Origin: Sporosarcina luteola
GTDB taxonomy: Bacteria > Bacillota > Bacilli > Bacillales_A > Planococcaceae
Length of the DNA stretch: 64,000 nucleotides
Direction: 5' to 3'
Assembly (NCBI RefSeq): GCF_007991495.1
Contig: NZ_BJYL01000008.1
Span: 40,338-104,337, forward strand
Translations under genes and position numbers: made by a program
Notes under the pieces: generated by a model
The model's input: only the letters and a program-made list of their open reading frames with translations
What the model was told of the DNA's origin: nothing
Databases searched by the model: none
In this document: piece after piece, positions 34,403-43,087 of the stretch
Layout of the letters: each line of letters begins with the position of its first letter
Position numbering within the stretch: position 1 is the stretch's first letter

Positions 34403-35409
34403 AGGCAGGTAGAAATATGTCTTGGTTTACGAGAAGAAGAGTCAGTTTCATAGTTGTCATCGCGCTGCTTATTGTCGTGTTTGTGCAATCAGCGTTGACG
34501 GGCAGCATTCAAGTGACACCATATGAGTTGTTCCACGGGTTGCTGACGGGGACGAATGATGATGTCGCAATCATAAAAGATTTGCGGTTGCCGAGGCTTT
34601 TGATCGCAGTATTTGCAGGGGCGGCGTTGTCGGTCGCGGGTGTGCTGCTGCAGGCGGTCATGCGCAACCCGCTTGCGGATCCCGGAATCATCGGGGTATC
34701 TGCGGGCGCAAGTTTCATGTCGATTTTAATGATTGCACTATTTCCGACGATGTTCTTTTTCGTCCCTATGTTTGCGTTTCTAGGTGGAGCGCTTGCGTTT
34801 TTGCTCGTTTATTCATTGTCGTGGAAGTCGGGGCTTGATCCGCTGCGGATGATTTTGATCGGGATTGCAGTCAATGCGCTATTCACCGGGTTAAGCCAGG
34901 CGATCGGATTCAGCGGAGGCGGATTGACGCAGTCGATGAGCCAAGTGACGACTTCGACATTGACGCTGAAGAAGTGGAGCGATGTCGACGTAATTGCGCT
35001 GTACGGCAGCATCGGAATCTTGCTTTCGTTTTTCGTGTATAAATGGTGCAATTATTTAGCACTTGAGGACAAAACTGCGAAAAGTCTAGGAGTCAATGTC
35101 AATTTGGCAAGGTTTGTCATTGCATTGATTGCCGTCTTACTGGCGTCTGTCGCTACGGCGGTTGCGGGGATGTTCGCGTTTGTCGGTTTGCTCGTACCGC
35201 ATATCGGCAGGACGCTCGTCGGAAATGATCATAAGGTGCTCATCCCATTTTCTGCATTGGCTGGGGCGCTTTTGATTTTATTGGCCGATACGCTCGGACG
35301 GGTATTGATTGCGCCGAATGAGATTCCGGCGTCAATCATCGTCGCGGTCATCGGGGGGCCATTCCTCATATTCCTGTTGAGAAAGAGTGATCGCATTTAT
35401 GGATATTAA
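34399..35409 (+). CDS. isdF: Haem ABC transporter permease
   Basis: A 336-residue FecCD-family permease with about nine to ten helices. Typical segments are RLPRLLIAVFAGAALSVAGVL, MRNPLADPGIIGVSAGA and GLLVPHIGRTLVG (the coupling helix to the ATPase). ATGA overlap with isdE supports coupling; an alternative ATG at 34417 has AGGT at a better spacing. Moves haem across the membrane. Confidence 0.9.
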   Translation: MKAGRNMSWFTRRRVSFIVVIALLIVVFVQSALTGSIQVTPYELFHGLLTGTNDDVAIIKDLRLPRLLIAVFAGAALSVAGVLLQAVMRNPLADPGIIGVSAGASFMSILMIALFPTMFFFVPMFAFLGGALAFLLVYSLSWKSGLDPLRMILIGIAVNALFTGLSQAIGFSGGGLTQSMSQVTTSTLTLKKWSDVDVIALYGSIGILLSFFVYKWCNYLALEDKTAKSLGVNVNLARFVIALIAVLLASVATAVAGMFAFVGLLVPHIGRTLVGNDHKVLIPFSALAGALLILLADTLGRVLIAPNEIPASIIVAVIGGPFLIFLLRKSDRIYGY

Positions 35410-36169
35410 CGGTGTCACGTTTTCATATGACAATAAGTTGAATACATTGCATGGGATCGACGGCTCGATTGAAACTGGAAAAGTGACGACGATTATCGGT
35501 CCGAACGGTTGTGGCAAGTCGACATTGCTCGGTGTCCTGTCGAATCATTATCGGCCGCAAAACGGTCAGGTCGTGCTAGACGGCAAGGCATTGACCGATT
35601 TTAAGCCGAAAGAGCTTGCGAAAAGGCTTGCCGTCGTCCATCAGCAAAACAATGCGCCATCCGATATGACCGTTGAAAAGTTGACGGCTTATGGACGGAT
35701 ACCGTATAAGAGTTTGTTCTCTTCATCAACGAAAGAGGATGAAGAGGCGGTGGAGTGGGCGCTTGCAAGCACGAATTTATTGGATAAACGGAAGATGCCG
35801 ATCGACCAACTGTCCGGCGGGCAAATGCAGCGCGTCTGGATCGCGATGGCGCTCACACAGCAGACACCGTACTTATTTTTGGATGAACCGACGACGTATT
35901 TGGATATTTATTACCAATACGAATTGCTTGAACTTGTTCGTTCATTGAATAAAGAGCACGGCATCTCCATCGTCATGGTGCTCCATGATATTAACCAAGC
36001 GATCCGTTATAGCGATACGATTATTGCAATGAAGGATGGACAAATCGCTGCCAAAGGAGCACCCGCAGACATTATTACAGCGGACGCTATTAAAGAAATT
36101 TACGGTGTCGATGTTGTAGTTAAACATGATTTGCAAGCAGGCATGTATATTGTCCCGATTGGGATTTGA
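35399..36169 (+). CDS. Haem/iron-siderophore-type ABC transporter ATPase
   Basis: A 256-residue ATPase of the FecE/FhuC family: Walker A GPNGCGKST, Q-loop HQQ, signature LSGGQMQRV, Walker B LFLDEPTTYLD, H-loop LHD. It overlaps the permease gene by 11 bases and completes a full haem importer. The start at 35399 gives MDINGVTFSY; a GTG at 35387 is less likely. Last gene of the operon starting at 30342. Confidence 0.9.
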   Translation: MDINGVTFSYDNKLNTLHGIDGSIETGKVTTIIGPNGCGKSTLLGVLSNHYRPQNGQVVLDGKALTDFKPKELAKRLAVVHQQNNAPSDMTVEKLTAYGRIPYKSLFSSSTKEDEEAVEWALASTNLLDKRKMPIDQLSGGQMQRVWIAMALTQQTPYLFLDEPTTYLDIYYQYELLELVRSLNKEHGISIVMVLHDINQAIRYSDTIIAMKDGQIAAKGAPADIITADAIKEIYGVDVVVKHDLQAGMYIVPIGI

Positions 36170-36223
36170 ACGGGAATCTGCGGAGGTTGGATGATTTTGG
36201 AAAATGATTGCACTACTTTGGCT

Positions 36224-36380
36224 TGATTGTGTTGCGAAATGGGTTGGTTGTGTTGTAAGATCGATTGATTTCGTTGCGGCTTGTGATGATTGCTTTGCGA
36301 GGCGGTTTGATTGTGTTGCAGTCGTTTGGTTGTGTTGCGACTTGCGATGATTGCTTTGCAAGCTGGTTTCATTGTGTTGC
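36224..36380. repeat. Array of eight 12-mers phased at 21 bp
   Basis: Close variants of TGATTGTGTTGC begin at 36224, 36245, 36266, 36287, 36308, 36327, 36348 and 36369, giving spacings of 21, 21, 21, 21, 19, 21 and 21. Twenty-one bases is two helical turns, so all copies face one side of the DNA. The minus strand reads as a 7-residue repeat rich in Gln/Asn/His without ribosome site or known domain, so coding is unlikely. It fills the space between the ATPase gene and the terminator before the chemoreceptor. Confidence 0.8.
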
Positions 36381-36398
36381 TCTATTCTTTAATAAAAC

Positions 36399-36432
36399 GA
36401 AAAGCCGCGACTGAATACGTCGCGGCTTTTTG
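36399..36432. terminator. Bidirectional terminator
   Basis: AAAAGCCGCGAC pairs with GTCGCGGCTTTT around a 7-base loop, with further T. It serves the chemoreceptor gene on the minus strand and possibly the haem operon on the plus strand. Confidence 0.88.
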
Positions 36433-36437
36433 TTTTG

Positions 36438-38120
36438 TTAAACTTTGAATTTCCTAATCTCTTCCTTCAGATCATTCGCCATGGTGTTCAACGCTTCTGT
36501 CGTTGCGACCATCTCTTCCATTGAAGCGAGCTGCTCTTCCATGGAGGCTGCGATGTTTTGTGTGTTGCCGGATGAAGTTGCAAGCGACTGGACGGTGTCG
36601 TGGGTGGAAGCTAGGATCTGCTCGGATCCCGCAGAAATTTCTTGTACGGTGGCCGATACAGATTGGACATCCTCGGAAATTTGCGAGATCTTTTCTAAAA
36701 TATTTCCAAACGACGCGCCGGCCTCGTTGACAATAACCGTTTCACGTTCGACGTCCTCATTCACTTTAGCCATCGCTTCCACGGATCGTCGGGAGTCGTT
36801 TTGCATGTCGTGAATAAGCTTTCGGATTTGATTGGCGGAGACGGCAGATTGCTCTGCTAAATTACGTACTTCGCTCGCGACAACACTGAATCCTTTTCCG
36901 GCTTCTCCTGCGCGGGCCGCTTCAATTGCGGCATTCAATGCCAATAGGTTAATTTGATCGGATATATCGGTGATCATTCCGATGATCTTCTCCACTTCAT
37001 TGGAACGCGAATGTAATACTTGCGTAATTTCCATTGAAGCCTGAACAGAGTCATTGATTGCATTGATTCCATCCATCGAATCATTGATTAACCGGCTTCC
37101 TTGTTCTGCGGCTTCAGACACTTCCGCCGTCTCCTCTGCAACTTTTGAAGATGAATCTGCGATGTCCTGGATGCCAGTCGTAATCTGTTCCAAAGCTGTC
37201 AAGTTTTGATTCGCGGCAACCGAAAGTGAGTCGCTTGTTGCAGAAACTTCTTGTGTCGCGACTGTTGATTGATTCACAACATCGCTCATCTGCTCGGCAC
37301 TATACGCCAGCTCATTGGACGAATTCACAACATTATCAGCAGCAAGATTTACATGCTTGATCATCTGAGATAATTCGTTTTTCATATGCTCAAAACTATG
37401 CGCAAGCCGCCCGATTTCATCCTTGCTTTTCACTTGCACAGTTTGCGTCAAGTCTCCTTGTGCGATTGTTTCGGTATAACGTACTAATTCAGTAAGCGGT
37501 TTCGTAAGTTTTCTTGCAATAAATGAAGGGAACGCGATTCCAAGCACAACGCCAAGTCCGATCATCACAAGGCTAATAATAATGACTGCGCGTTTTAAAT
37601 GACTGAGTGACGTAGCATCCTGGCTGACACTAATAACGGAATCCGTCCCAGGGATTGCATAATAAAACGACTTATGTATACCGAATTCATCTTTGTAAAT
37701 ATCGCTGAACAGCGGCTTTCCAGTTTCAAGGGCCTGGTTTTTATCCGCATTCATCGGCAACGCAACTAAGTAATCGGCCGAATCGGTAGTTGCCAGCAAC
37801 AGATCCTCGCCATTCACCTTGCTATGTATCGATATGTTTTCCACACCGTTTTTTTCCTTCAATGTATTGACGATGTTTAGAAGTTTGTTATGCTGATTTT
37901 TATTATCCAGAGCCAATTTTATCAACCGATCTGGCACTTTTTCTTTCAACTCATCCATCGTGAAGTTAAGAGACTTTTCGAATTCCGGCATCACATTTAC
38001 CTCTATGATGCGAATCGATGTGAAATAAAAAACAAAACTGAACAGTATAGTAATAAAATAAATAGGAATCAATGTCCCTAAAACAATCTTTTTGCGAATA
38101 CTACCTTTTTGCTTAAACAA
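36438..38120 (-). CDS. Methyl-accepting chemotaxis protein
   Basis: A 560-residue chemoreceptor: TM1 (about 11-33), extracytoplasmic sensor (about 35-178), TM2 (about 180-202), HAMP (about 203-255) and signalling domain with hairpin [18 protein letters not shown]. Translation starts at TTG (38120) seven bases after GGGGGAG. The periplasmic-face domain is about 145 residues, in the single-Cache range. Ligand is not evident. Single gene. Confidence 0.9.
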   Translation of the reverse strand: MFKQKGSIRKKIVLGTLIPIYFITILFSFVFYFTSIRIIEVNVMPEFEKSLNFTMDELKEKVPDRLIKLALDNKNQHNKLLNIVNTLKEKNGVENISIHSKVNGEDLLLATTDSADYLVALPMNADKNQALETGKPLFSDIYKDEFGIHKSFYYAIPGTDSVISVSQDATSLSHLKRAVIIISLVMIGLGVVLGIAFPSFIARKLTKPLTELVRYTETIAQGDLTQTVQVKSKDEIGRLAHSFEHMKNELSQMIKHVNLAADNVVNSSNELAYSAEQMSDVVNQSTVATQEVSATSDSLSVAANQNLTALEQITTGIQDIADSSSKVAEETAEVSEAAEQGSRLINDSMDGINAINDSVQASMEITQVLHSRSNEVEKIIGMITDISDQINLLALNAAIEAARAGEAGKGFSVVASEVRNLAEQSAVSANQIRKLIHDMQNDSRRSVEAMAKVNEDVERETVIVNEAGASFGNILEKISQISEDVQSVSATVQEISAGSEQILASTHDTVQSLATSSGNTQNIAASMEEQLASMEEMVATTEALNTMANDLKEEIRKFKV

Positions 38121-38222
38121 AGATGCTCCCCCTTTGGCTAGATCTAAAGTTGCTATTGAAAAAATACTGACTATACCTCATTATACCTACAGTGATGAGG
38201 AAATACTATTAATATTTTTTAC

Positions 38223-38237
38223 GGTGCCTGCCACCGG
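38223..38237. repeat. Half copy of the GGTGCC element (C)
   Basis: GGTGCCTGCCACCGG without its partner arm; intergenic, upstream of the zinc-ribbon protein. Confidence 0.6.
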
Positions 38238-38344
38238 CTTTTTGTTTCGGGAAATCAGTCGTAACTCCTTCATGTTCATAATAAAGTGGTGATAGGTGAT
38301 GAAAATCAGGTAATTTTTTTATAACTTTAAATGGAGGGGAAACG

Positions 38345-39166
38345 ATGAGGTGCGGTCATTGTGGGAATGTGCAGGGGAATGGACATTTTTGCGGTAATTG
38401 TGGTGTGAGGTTGGGGGTCGCGAACAATGTAGATGTAAATCAATCGGTGATTTCAGGTGAACAGCAAGCCGTTGCGGCAAAGGTTGCGAAGGTGGAATCG
38501 AGTGTGCAACTGGATAACTTGAAGAAGGGGTTTCAGGCGTACCGGTCCTATTTTAAGCAGCATTTAAAAGCTCCATCTTTAAGTTTTACAGAACAGGCAG
38601 ATGAATTCCGTCATGGAGTTATCTCATTAATGTTGTATGCCATCATCTTTGGCCTGTCGTTTTATAGTGCAATTAACGGTGTTTTACAAGCATCGGTTGG
38701 CGGCATTGCGGAGCTTGTCGGTGAAATGTACGATGAACTTTCGTATTTCTCGGTGTTCATCAACGTATTTGTCTTTATCGTAATTAGTATGGGGATCGTG
38801 TCGTTAGGGCTTTTTATGATCAGCAAATATTTCGGCCCGGATTATTCTTTTAAAAAGATATTGGTCCATTATGGCGCACACTCTTTACCGGCAATTGTCG
38901 TTGGACTCATTGCGCTCGGCGTGCTTTTAATGAAGTCTTATGTATATGGCAGTTTCATCATGCTTGCGGGACTTGTTTACGTCATCGTGATTTCTCCTGG
39001 TTACGTAATGGGCGCTCTTTTATCCAAACAACCAAAGGGAGTTGACCCCCTATATGGCTTCACGCTGTATGTCATAGTAGTCATTCTTCTATTCGCGATT
39101 CTTTACAAATTTATCGGAGATACTGCTGTAGGGAATTACTTGGAAAACTTGAGGAGTCTGCTTTAA
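38345..39166 (+). CDS. Zinc-ribbon membrane protein of unknown function
   Basis: A 273-residue protein. The N-terminus CGHCGN...FCGNCG is a four-Cys zinc ribbon (about 3-20). A soluble linker (to about residue 95) is followed by about five membrane helices (about 100-125, 140-165, 175-195, 200-220, 235-255). It resembles Bacillales zinc-ribbon membrane proteins of the YIP1/DUF-type with no defined role. AATGGAGGGGAAACG gives a strong start. No operon partner; a palindromic element lies just behind it. Confidence 0.72.
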   Translation: MRCGHCGNVQGNGHFCGNCGVRLGVANNVDVNQSVISGEQQAVAAKVAKVESSVQLDNLKKGFQAYRSYFKQHLKAPSLSFTEQADEFRHGVISLMLYAIIFGLSFYSAINGVLQASVGGIAELVGEMYDELSYFSVFINVFVFIVISMGIVSLGLFMISKYFGPDYSFKKILVHYGAHSLPAIVVGLIALGVLLMKSYVYGSFIMLAGLVYVIVISPGYVMGALLSKQPKGVDPLYGFTLYVIVVILLFAILYKFIGDTAVGNYLENLRSLL

Positions 39167-39172
39167 AAATAC

Positions 39173-39219
39173 GATGCCTGCCACCTGAACAACTTTGAAT
39201 TGCGTGGGTGGCAGGCATC
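39173..39219. repeat. Palindromic GGTGCC element, copy D
   Basis: GATGCCTGCCACC at the left and GGTGGCAGGCATC at the right end form a 13-bp perfect stem; the inner part (GAACAACTTTGAATTGC) pairs less well. The change GGTGCC to GATGCC is matched by GGCACC to GGCATC. Confidence 0.85.
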
Positions 39220-39236
39220 CCCGATTAGAGCTTTTT

Positions 39237-40154
39237 TCATCCGAAAACTTGGCCTCCATTGACATGCAATACTTGCCCGGTGACGAAACGGGAGTCGTCG
39301 GAGGCTAAGTATACAAAAGTGGGAGCCACTTCGAAAGGTTGACCTTGTCGATCCATTGGATTGCCGGCTAGAGGGACTTGATCTGCCGAAAAACTTGCGG
39401 GGATTAACGGTGTCCAAATTCGGCCGGGTGCGATTGCGTTAACTCGAATGCCTTTGCTGACCAGATTGCTTGCCAAAGCCCGTGTGAAGCCGACGTTTGC
39501 TCCTTTTGTCGCTGAATAGTCCATAAGCTGATCATTGCCGTCAAACGCGACCACTGAGCTCGTATTAATAATGGAACTTCCTGCTTCCAAGTAGTTCAGT
39601 GCTTTGCGGGTTGTATAAAAATGAGAGTAAATATTCACTTTAAACGTTTCGTCGAACTGTTCATCAGTAATATCGAGCAATGATAGTTGTTGGAACTGGA
39701 TGCCGACGTGATTGCAGAGGATGTGAAGTGCACCGAATGTTTCAACGGTTTTATCAACAATTTCCTCACACTGCTGTTTCTTCCGCAAATCACCGGGGAG
39801 GAGAAGGCAGCGGCGTCCAATTTCCTCGACTCTTCTTTTTGTTCGTTCAGCATCATTATGCTCATCCAAATAAGCAATGGCGACATCCGCACCTTCTTTC
39901 GCAAATGCGATAGCTGCCGCCGCACCCATTCCACTATCCCCTCCGGTAATCAATGCGACTTTCCCTTCCAGTTTTCCACTGCCTTTATAATTGGGGTCTT
40001 CGATTATAGGTTGAGGCACCATATATTCCTCAAGACCGGGTTGCCGGAATTGCCTTTGCTCCGGCACGGTTAAGGCAATTTCTTCGAAACGAGTTATTTT
40101 ACCGAAGTTAGGATACATTGGATAAGTTTTTTTACTAGGCGAATCGTTTCTCAA
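39237..40154 (-). CDS. Short-chain dehydrogenase/reductase (YhdF/YhxC type)
   Basis: A 305-residue SDR with the N-terminal extension ([11 protein letters not shown]...GSGKLEGK) of Bacillus YhdF/YhxC-type glucose/ribitol-dehydrogenase-like proteins. NAD(P) site TGGDSGMG, catalytic Ser in INTSSVV and YSATK (YxxxK). The structural NNAG motif is altered to CNHVG. Substrate unknown; homologues are general-stress induced. The open frame runs up to 40238, but the TTG at 40154 is preceded by GAGGAAAGC and gives a normal length, so I use it. Confidence 0.85.
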   Translation of the reverse strand: MRNDSPSKKTYPMYPNFGKITRFEEIALTVPEQRQFRQPGLEEYMVPQPIIEDPNYKGSGKLEGKVALITGGDSGMGAAAAIAFAKEGADVAIAYLDEHNDAERTKRRVEEIGRRCLLLPGDLRKKQQCEEIVDKTVETFGALHILCNHVGIQFQQLSLLDITDEQFDETFKVNIYSHFYTTRKALNYLEAGSSIINTSSVVAFDGNDQLMDYSATKGANVGFTRALASNLVSKGIRVNAIAPGRIWTPLIPASFSADQVPLAGNPMDRQGQPFEVAPTFVYLASDDSRFVTGQVLHVNGGQVFG

Positions 40155-40299
40155 AGCTTTCCTCAATCCTCTCATAAGCATTTCATCAACGTACAATATG
40201 CTTTCTAGGCCGTAACCGTGCAAATTCAATCTGTCCACTCAGCACTCTTCGTGGGCAAGTCGAATAAGATAGCAAATAAATAGGATAGGAGTGACTGCT

Positions 40300-40467
40300 G
40301 TGCAATTTTATTACAATCCGGAAGTGAACTACTTGCTCATCAATGATTCGACAGGGAAGGTGGAGGTGGAGTACGGGGACTTCGCGCAGTTCAAACTCCC
40401 TGAAATCGGGCCACGACCTCCATTTTACACAAATCCGATTTACCAACCTTATATGCCGTTAATCTAA
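40300..40467 (+). CDS. Small Tyr/Pro-rich protein
   Basis: A 55-codon frame: MQFYYNPEVNYLLINDSTG start and a Pro/Tyr-rich end (IGPRPPFYTNPIYQPYMPLI). GGAG lies 9 bases before GTG 40300 (an in-frame GTG at 40291 is too close to it). Codon use looks real and the gene faces away from the flanking SDR. No signal peptide or known domain. It ends six bases before a palindromic element that may terminate it. Confidence 0.6.
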   Translation: MQFYYNPEVNYLLINDSTGKVEVEYGDFAQFKLPEIGPRPPFYTNPIYQPYMPLI

Positions 40468-40472
40468 AAAAA

Positions 40473-40517
40473 GTGCCTGCCACCGAAACAATCCAATATT
40501 GTTTCGGTGGCAGGCAC
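40473..40517. repeat. Palindromic GGTGCC element, copy E
   Basis: Perfect 20-bp arms (40473-40492, 40498-40517) and a 5-base loop. Arm positions 14 and 15 differ from copy A and the opposite arm changes to match. Confidence 0.9.
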
Positions 40518-40523
40518 GAACGT

Positions 40524-41240
40524 TTAAGGGTTTGTCGACCATAGGCCGGCTGATTTTAAGAGGACGCGCGGGTGAAGTTTTAGCTGTGCGACCATCATTT
40601 CGGCAAGATCTTCAGGTTGGATCACTTTATCGGGATTGCCGTCTGTAAGGTTTTCTTCAAATGCAAGGTCAGTTGCCACTGTGCTTGGTGTCAATGCACT
40701 GACACGAATGTTATGCTTTCTCACTTCCAACATAAGCGATTCGGTTAGGCCGAGTACACCGAATTTCGACGCACTGTATGCGCTTGTGACAGGGGCACCT
40801 TTTTGTCCGGCAGTGGAAGAGATGTTGATAATGTCGCCTGTTTGCCGTTCGATCATTTCAGGCAACACTGCGCGGGTAACATAATACATGCCCATTAAGT
40901 TGACATCGATAATATGTTTAAATTCTTCCGGTGATAGTTCAAGGAACTTGCCGAATTTCCCAATTCCGGCATTGTTAATGAGGATATCGATTGGGCCAAG
41001 CTCCGACTTCACGTAGTCGACGGCTGCAATGACAGATGCATTATCGGAAACATCTGCTGCAGCCAACGAAACATTAACACCATATTCACGTAGCTCTTCC
41101 GCAACCTTCTCAAGATTAGCGGCAGTTTTCCCGATGAGTCCGACATGAATGCCTTCTTTTGCAAAAGCAATTGCGGTCGCACGGCCAATTCCTCTGCCAG
41201 CTCCAGTAATAATCGCGTTTTTCCCAGTTATTTTCTGCAT
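40524..41240 (-). CDS. 3-oxoacyl-reductase-like SDR (YoxD homologue)
   Basis: A 238-residue classical SDR: cofactor motif [12 protein letters not shown] (INNAGIG), catalytic Ser in INISSTAG and YSASKFG. Length and sequence, including the end [10 protein letters not shown], agree closely with my memory of B. subtilis YoxD, annotated as a 3-ketoacyl-ACP-reductase-like enzyme of unproven substrate. AAGGAGATCATCAAATG provides the start. Single gene. Confidence 0.88.
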   Translation of the reverse strand: MQKITGKNAIITGAGRGIGRATAIAFAKEGIHVGLIGKTAANLEKVAEELREYGVNVSLAAADVSDNASVIAAVDYVKSELGPIDILINNAGIGKFGKFLELSPEEFKHIIDVNLMGMYYVTRAVLPEMIERQTGDIINISSTAGQKGAPVTSAYSASKFGVLGLTESLMLEVRKHNIRVSALTPSTVATDLAFEENLTDGNPDKVIQPEDLAEMMVAQLKLHPRVLLKSAGLWSTNP

Positions 41241-41339
41241 TTGATGATCTCCTTTTCACTGAATTCACACGTTAGTATAACAAACAGCCACCTGATCTCC
41301 TATGGAAACGAACTTTGTAGAAATTGGGACATCGTGAAA

Positions 41340-41367
41340 AAGCACCTTCTCTATGCTGAAGGTGCTT
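41340..41367. terminator. Hairpin terminator
   Basis: AGCACCTTC and GAAGGTGCT around an 8-base loop with a T-rich/A-rich flank; ends the minus-strand transglutaminase-like gene. Confidence 0.75.
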
Positions 41368-41373
41368 TGCTGT

Positions 41374-42828
41374 TTATTGAACGAAAAAATGGTGATGTTT
41401 CACTTGCTGTTGAACACGGTTTGTCGCAGATTTTATATGCTGAATCGTTAAGACATAATTCGTGTTTTTTTCGTAACCCCCACTTGGTGGCTGAACGATA
41501 ATATTCCGCGGATTTTTAGGATCGCTGCTCAAGCGGACGGAAATCCGTTTTCCCGCCTCTTTCGTGACGAAAACATTTTCAGGTAGGATGGACATAGGGT
41601 CGATAGCGGTATTGAACGTCACTGTCCACGTTTTCGAAGAAGCGACAATGTCACCGCTAGGTTTGATTGGCACAGCTTCAACAGTCATCTCCATAAACTT
41701 CGAAGTCGTCTCATCTTTATAATGAAGTGAGTTTCCCTCGATCGACAAAGCTGTCACATGCCGATCATTCAATTTTGTGAGGTTGCTGCCATCTATCTTC
41801 ATTTTGAATAAATAACCGCCATTCGAGTAATTGCTGAAATAAATCCAATCTCCAGCAATTGCAAAGTAGGGGGCATGAACATCATTGACTTTCTGCTTGC
41901 CTGTCCCATCTTTTGCGATGCGGTACAACTTCCCGTGATCCGCTTCATTACTGAAATAATAATATCCGTCCGTCTCGACTGATTTTGAGAAGTCATGGAA
42001 AAATGCATATTTTGTGCTCGACGCGACAGGCCATTCGCTTTCCACCCAGCTGTGGTCCTGTTTAAGCCGTTTGGAAGTGACTAGGAAATAGGAATATCGC
42101 ACATCTCCCTTTGTATCTGGAACGGGATCATCCCATGTGATATCCATAAAATAGTTCTGACCATCCAACTTCACAAGATTCCAAGAGTGCGCCTCGCCAT
42201 TTCCATAGCCTTCCACGTATTCATTTTCGATGCCAAGTCGATTCATAAGCAGTTGGGCTGCCTTCGTATAGCCGTCACAGACCGCAATTCCTTTAATGAG
42301 TGACCCGTAGGCAGTATAGGAATCTGCGGAAATCTTACCTTGTTGATAGTTTTCATAATCATATGCTGTATTGAGTGCAATGTAGTCATGGATCGCTTTC
42401 ACCTTTTCAAAATCGGTGTATGTAGGTTTGATGATGGCTTGAAGGACTTTTTCAACTTCCGACTGCAATTGCTTTTGATTTGCCTTCACTGTCGAAAGGG
42501 AGGCGGAATAGGTAAATTCAATTCTTCCATCCGACCATAAATTAGCCCCGTTGTAATACATGACTTCCGGATTCTCGCGCAACACCTGTTGAATGACCTT
42601 CCCGGCTTCCTTATAGGAAACTTCCGTCACATCAAAGCGCCCTTTTTCTTGCCCGTTTAAAAGTGCTTCCAAAATCATTTGATAGGATTTCGGGGCTTTC
42701 TTCGTCTGAGTCTGAGCGGTTGCTGTCGAAATGTTATTAATCGCCGTCGAGGCTGATGCATGTGGTGTAACCGTGAAGATTGAAAATGAAAGAAGGACTG
42801 ATGCAGTAAACATGATGAACTTTTTCAT
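41374..42828 (-). CDS. Secreted transglutaminase-like protein with DUF5050-type repeats
   Basis: A 484-residue exported protein: signal peptide (about 1-27), transglutaminase-like domain (about 60-240) with the Cys in GIAVCDGYTKAAQLLM, His in GEAHSWNLV and Asp in YFMDITWDD, i.e. a complete Cys-His-Asp triad; then a beta-propeller-like DUF5050 region (about 280-390; YYYFSNEADHGKLYRIAKDG) and a C-terminal Ig-like domain. Bacterial members act as peptidases or cross-linkers on wall proteins. The gene lies downstream of the peptide/regulator pair on the same strand, with a terminator between, so it is a possible but unproven target. Confidence 0.85.
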   Translation of the reverse strand: MKKFIMFTASVLLSFSIFTVTPHASASTAINNISTATAQTQTKKAPKSYQMILEALLNGQEKGRFDVTEVSYKEAGKVIQQVLRENPEVMYYNGANLWSDGRIEFTYSASLSTVKANQKQLQSEVEKVLQAIIKPTYTDFEKVKAIHDYIALNTAYDYENYQQGKISADSYTAYGSLIKGIAVCDGYTKAAQLLMNRLGIENEYVEGYGNGEAHSWNLVKLDGQNYFMDITWDDPVPDTKGDVRYSYFLVTSKRLKQDHSWVESEWPVASSTKYAFFHDFSKSVETDGYYYFSNEADHGKLYRIAKDGTGKQKVNDVHAPYFAIAGDWIYFSNYSNGGYLFKMKIDGSNLTKLNDRHVTALSIEGNSLHYKDETTSKFMEMTVEAVPIKPSGDIVASSKTWTVTFNTAIDPMSILPENVFVTKEAGKRISVRLSSDPKNPRNIIVQPPSGGYEKNTNYVLTIQHIKSATNRVQQQVKHHHFFVQ

Positions 42829-42920
42829 AAGACTAACCTCCCTATAACCTTTTTATCGGTTTGTTAGTCAAAAGTTCTAGTGGGTATTTATGGAGAATTT
42901 ATACGGTGGCGAGCACATAG

Positions 42921-42952
42921 AAAAAAGGAACGCCAATGGGCATTCCTTTTTT
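42921..42952 (-). terminator. Terminator of the signal-peptide gene
   Basis: On the minus strand AAAAAAGGAATGCCC pairs with GGCGTTCCTTTTTT; it begins three bases after the stop codon of the 43-codon peptide gene. Confidence 0.88.
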
Positions 42953-42955
42953 ACT

Positions 42956-43087
42956 TTAAATTAATTGTGAAAAGCTTTGCATTCTTTGAAGCTTTGGCAC
43001 TTGATCTTCATTCGCTGAAGCAGTGTTAACTTGAACTGACACACCTAAGATGACTACTAGCAAAAGAATCGATGCAATTTTTTTCAT
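42956..43087 (-). CDS. Exported 43-residue pro-peptide, candidate quorum signal
   Basis: A 43-codon gene not visible at the usual length cut-off. The product starts MKKIASILLLVVILGVSVQV, a clear signal peptide, with an AxA-type cleavage site at NTASA/NEDQ, leaving about 18 residues that end LQRMQSFSQLI. The ATG overlaps the stop codon of the HTH-TPR regulator by one base (TAATG), and AGGATTTG within the regulator's end (GGGAGGATTTG) supplies a ribosome site. A terminator follows at once. Size, export signal and coupling are those of NprX, PapR, Phr and AimP pro-peptides. The mature C-terminal peptide does not match any signal I know. Confidence 0.8.
   Translation of the reverse strand: MKKIASILLLVVILGVSVQVNTASANEDQVPKLQRMQSFSQLI

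Noticed and set aside
36100..36372. Minus-strand Gln/Asn/His-rich protein with 7-residue repeats
   Set aside because: The heptad pattern is a by-product of the 21-bp DNA repeat; the frame has no ribosome site and overlaps the ATPase gene end.
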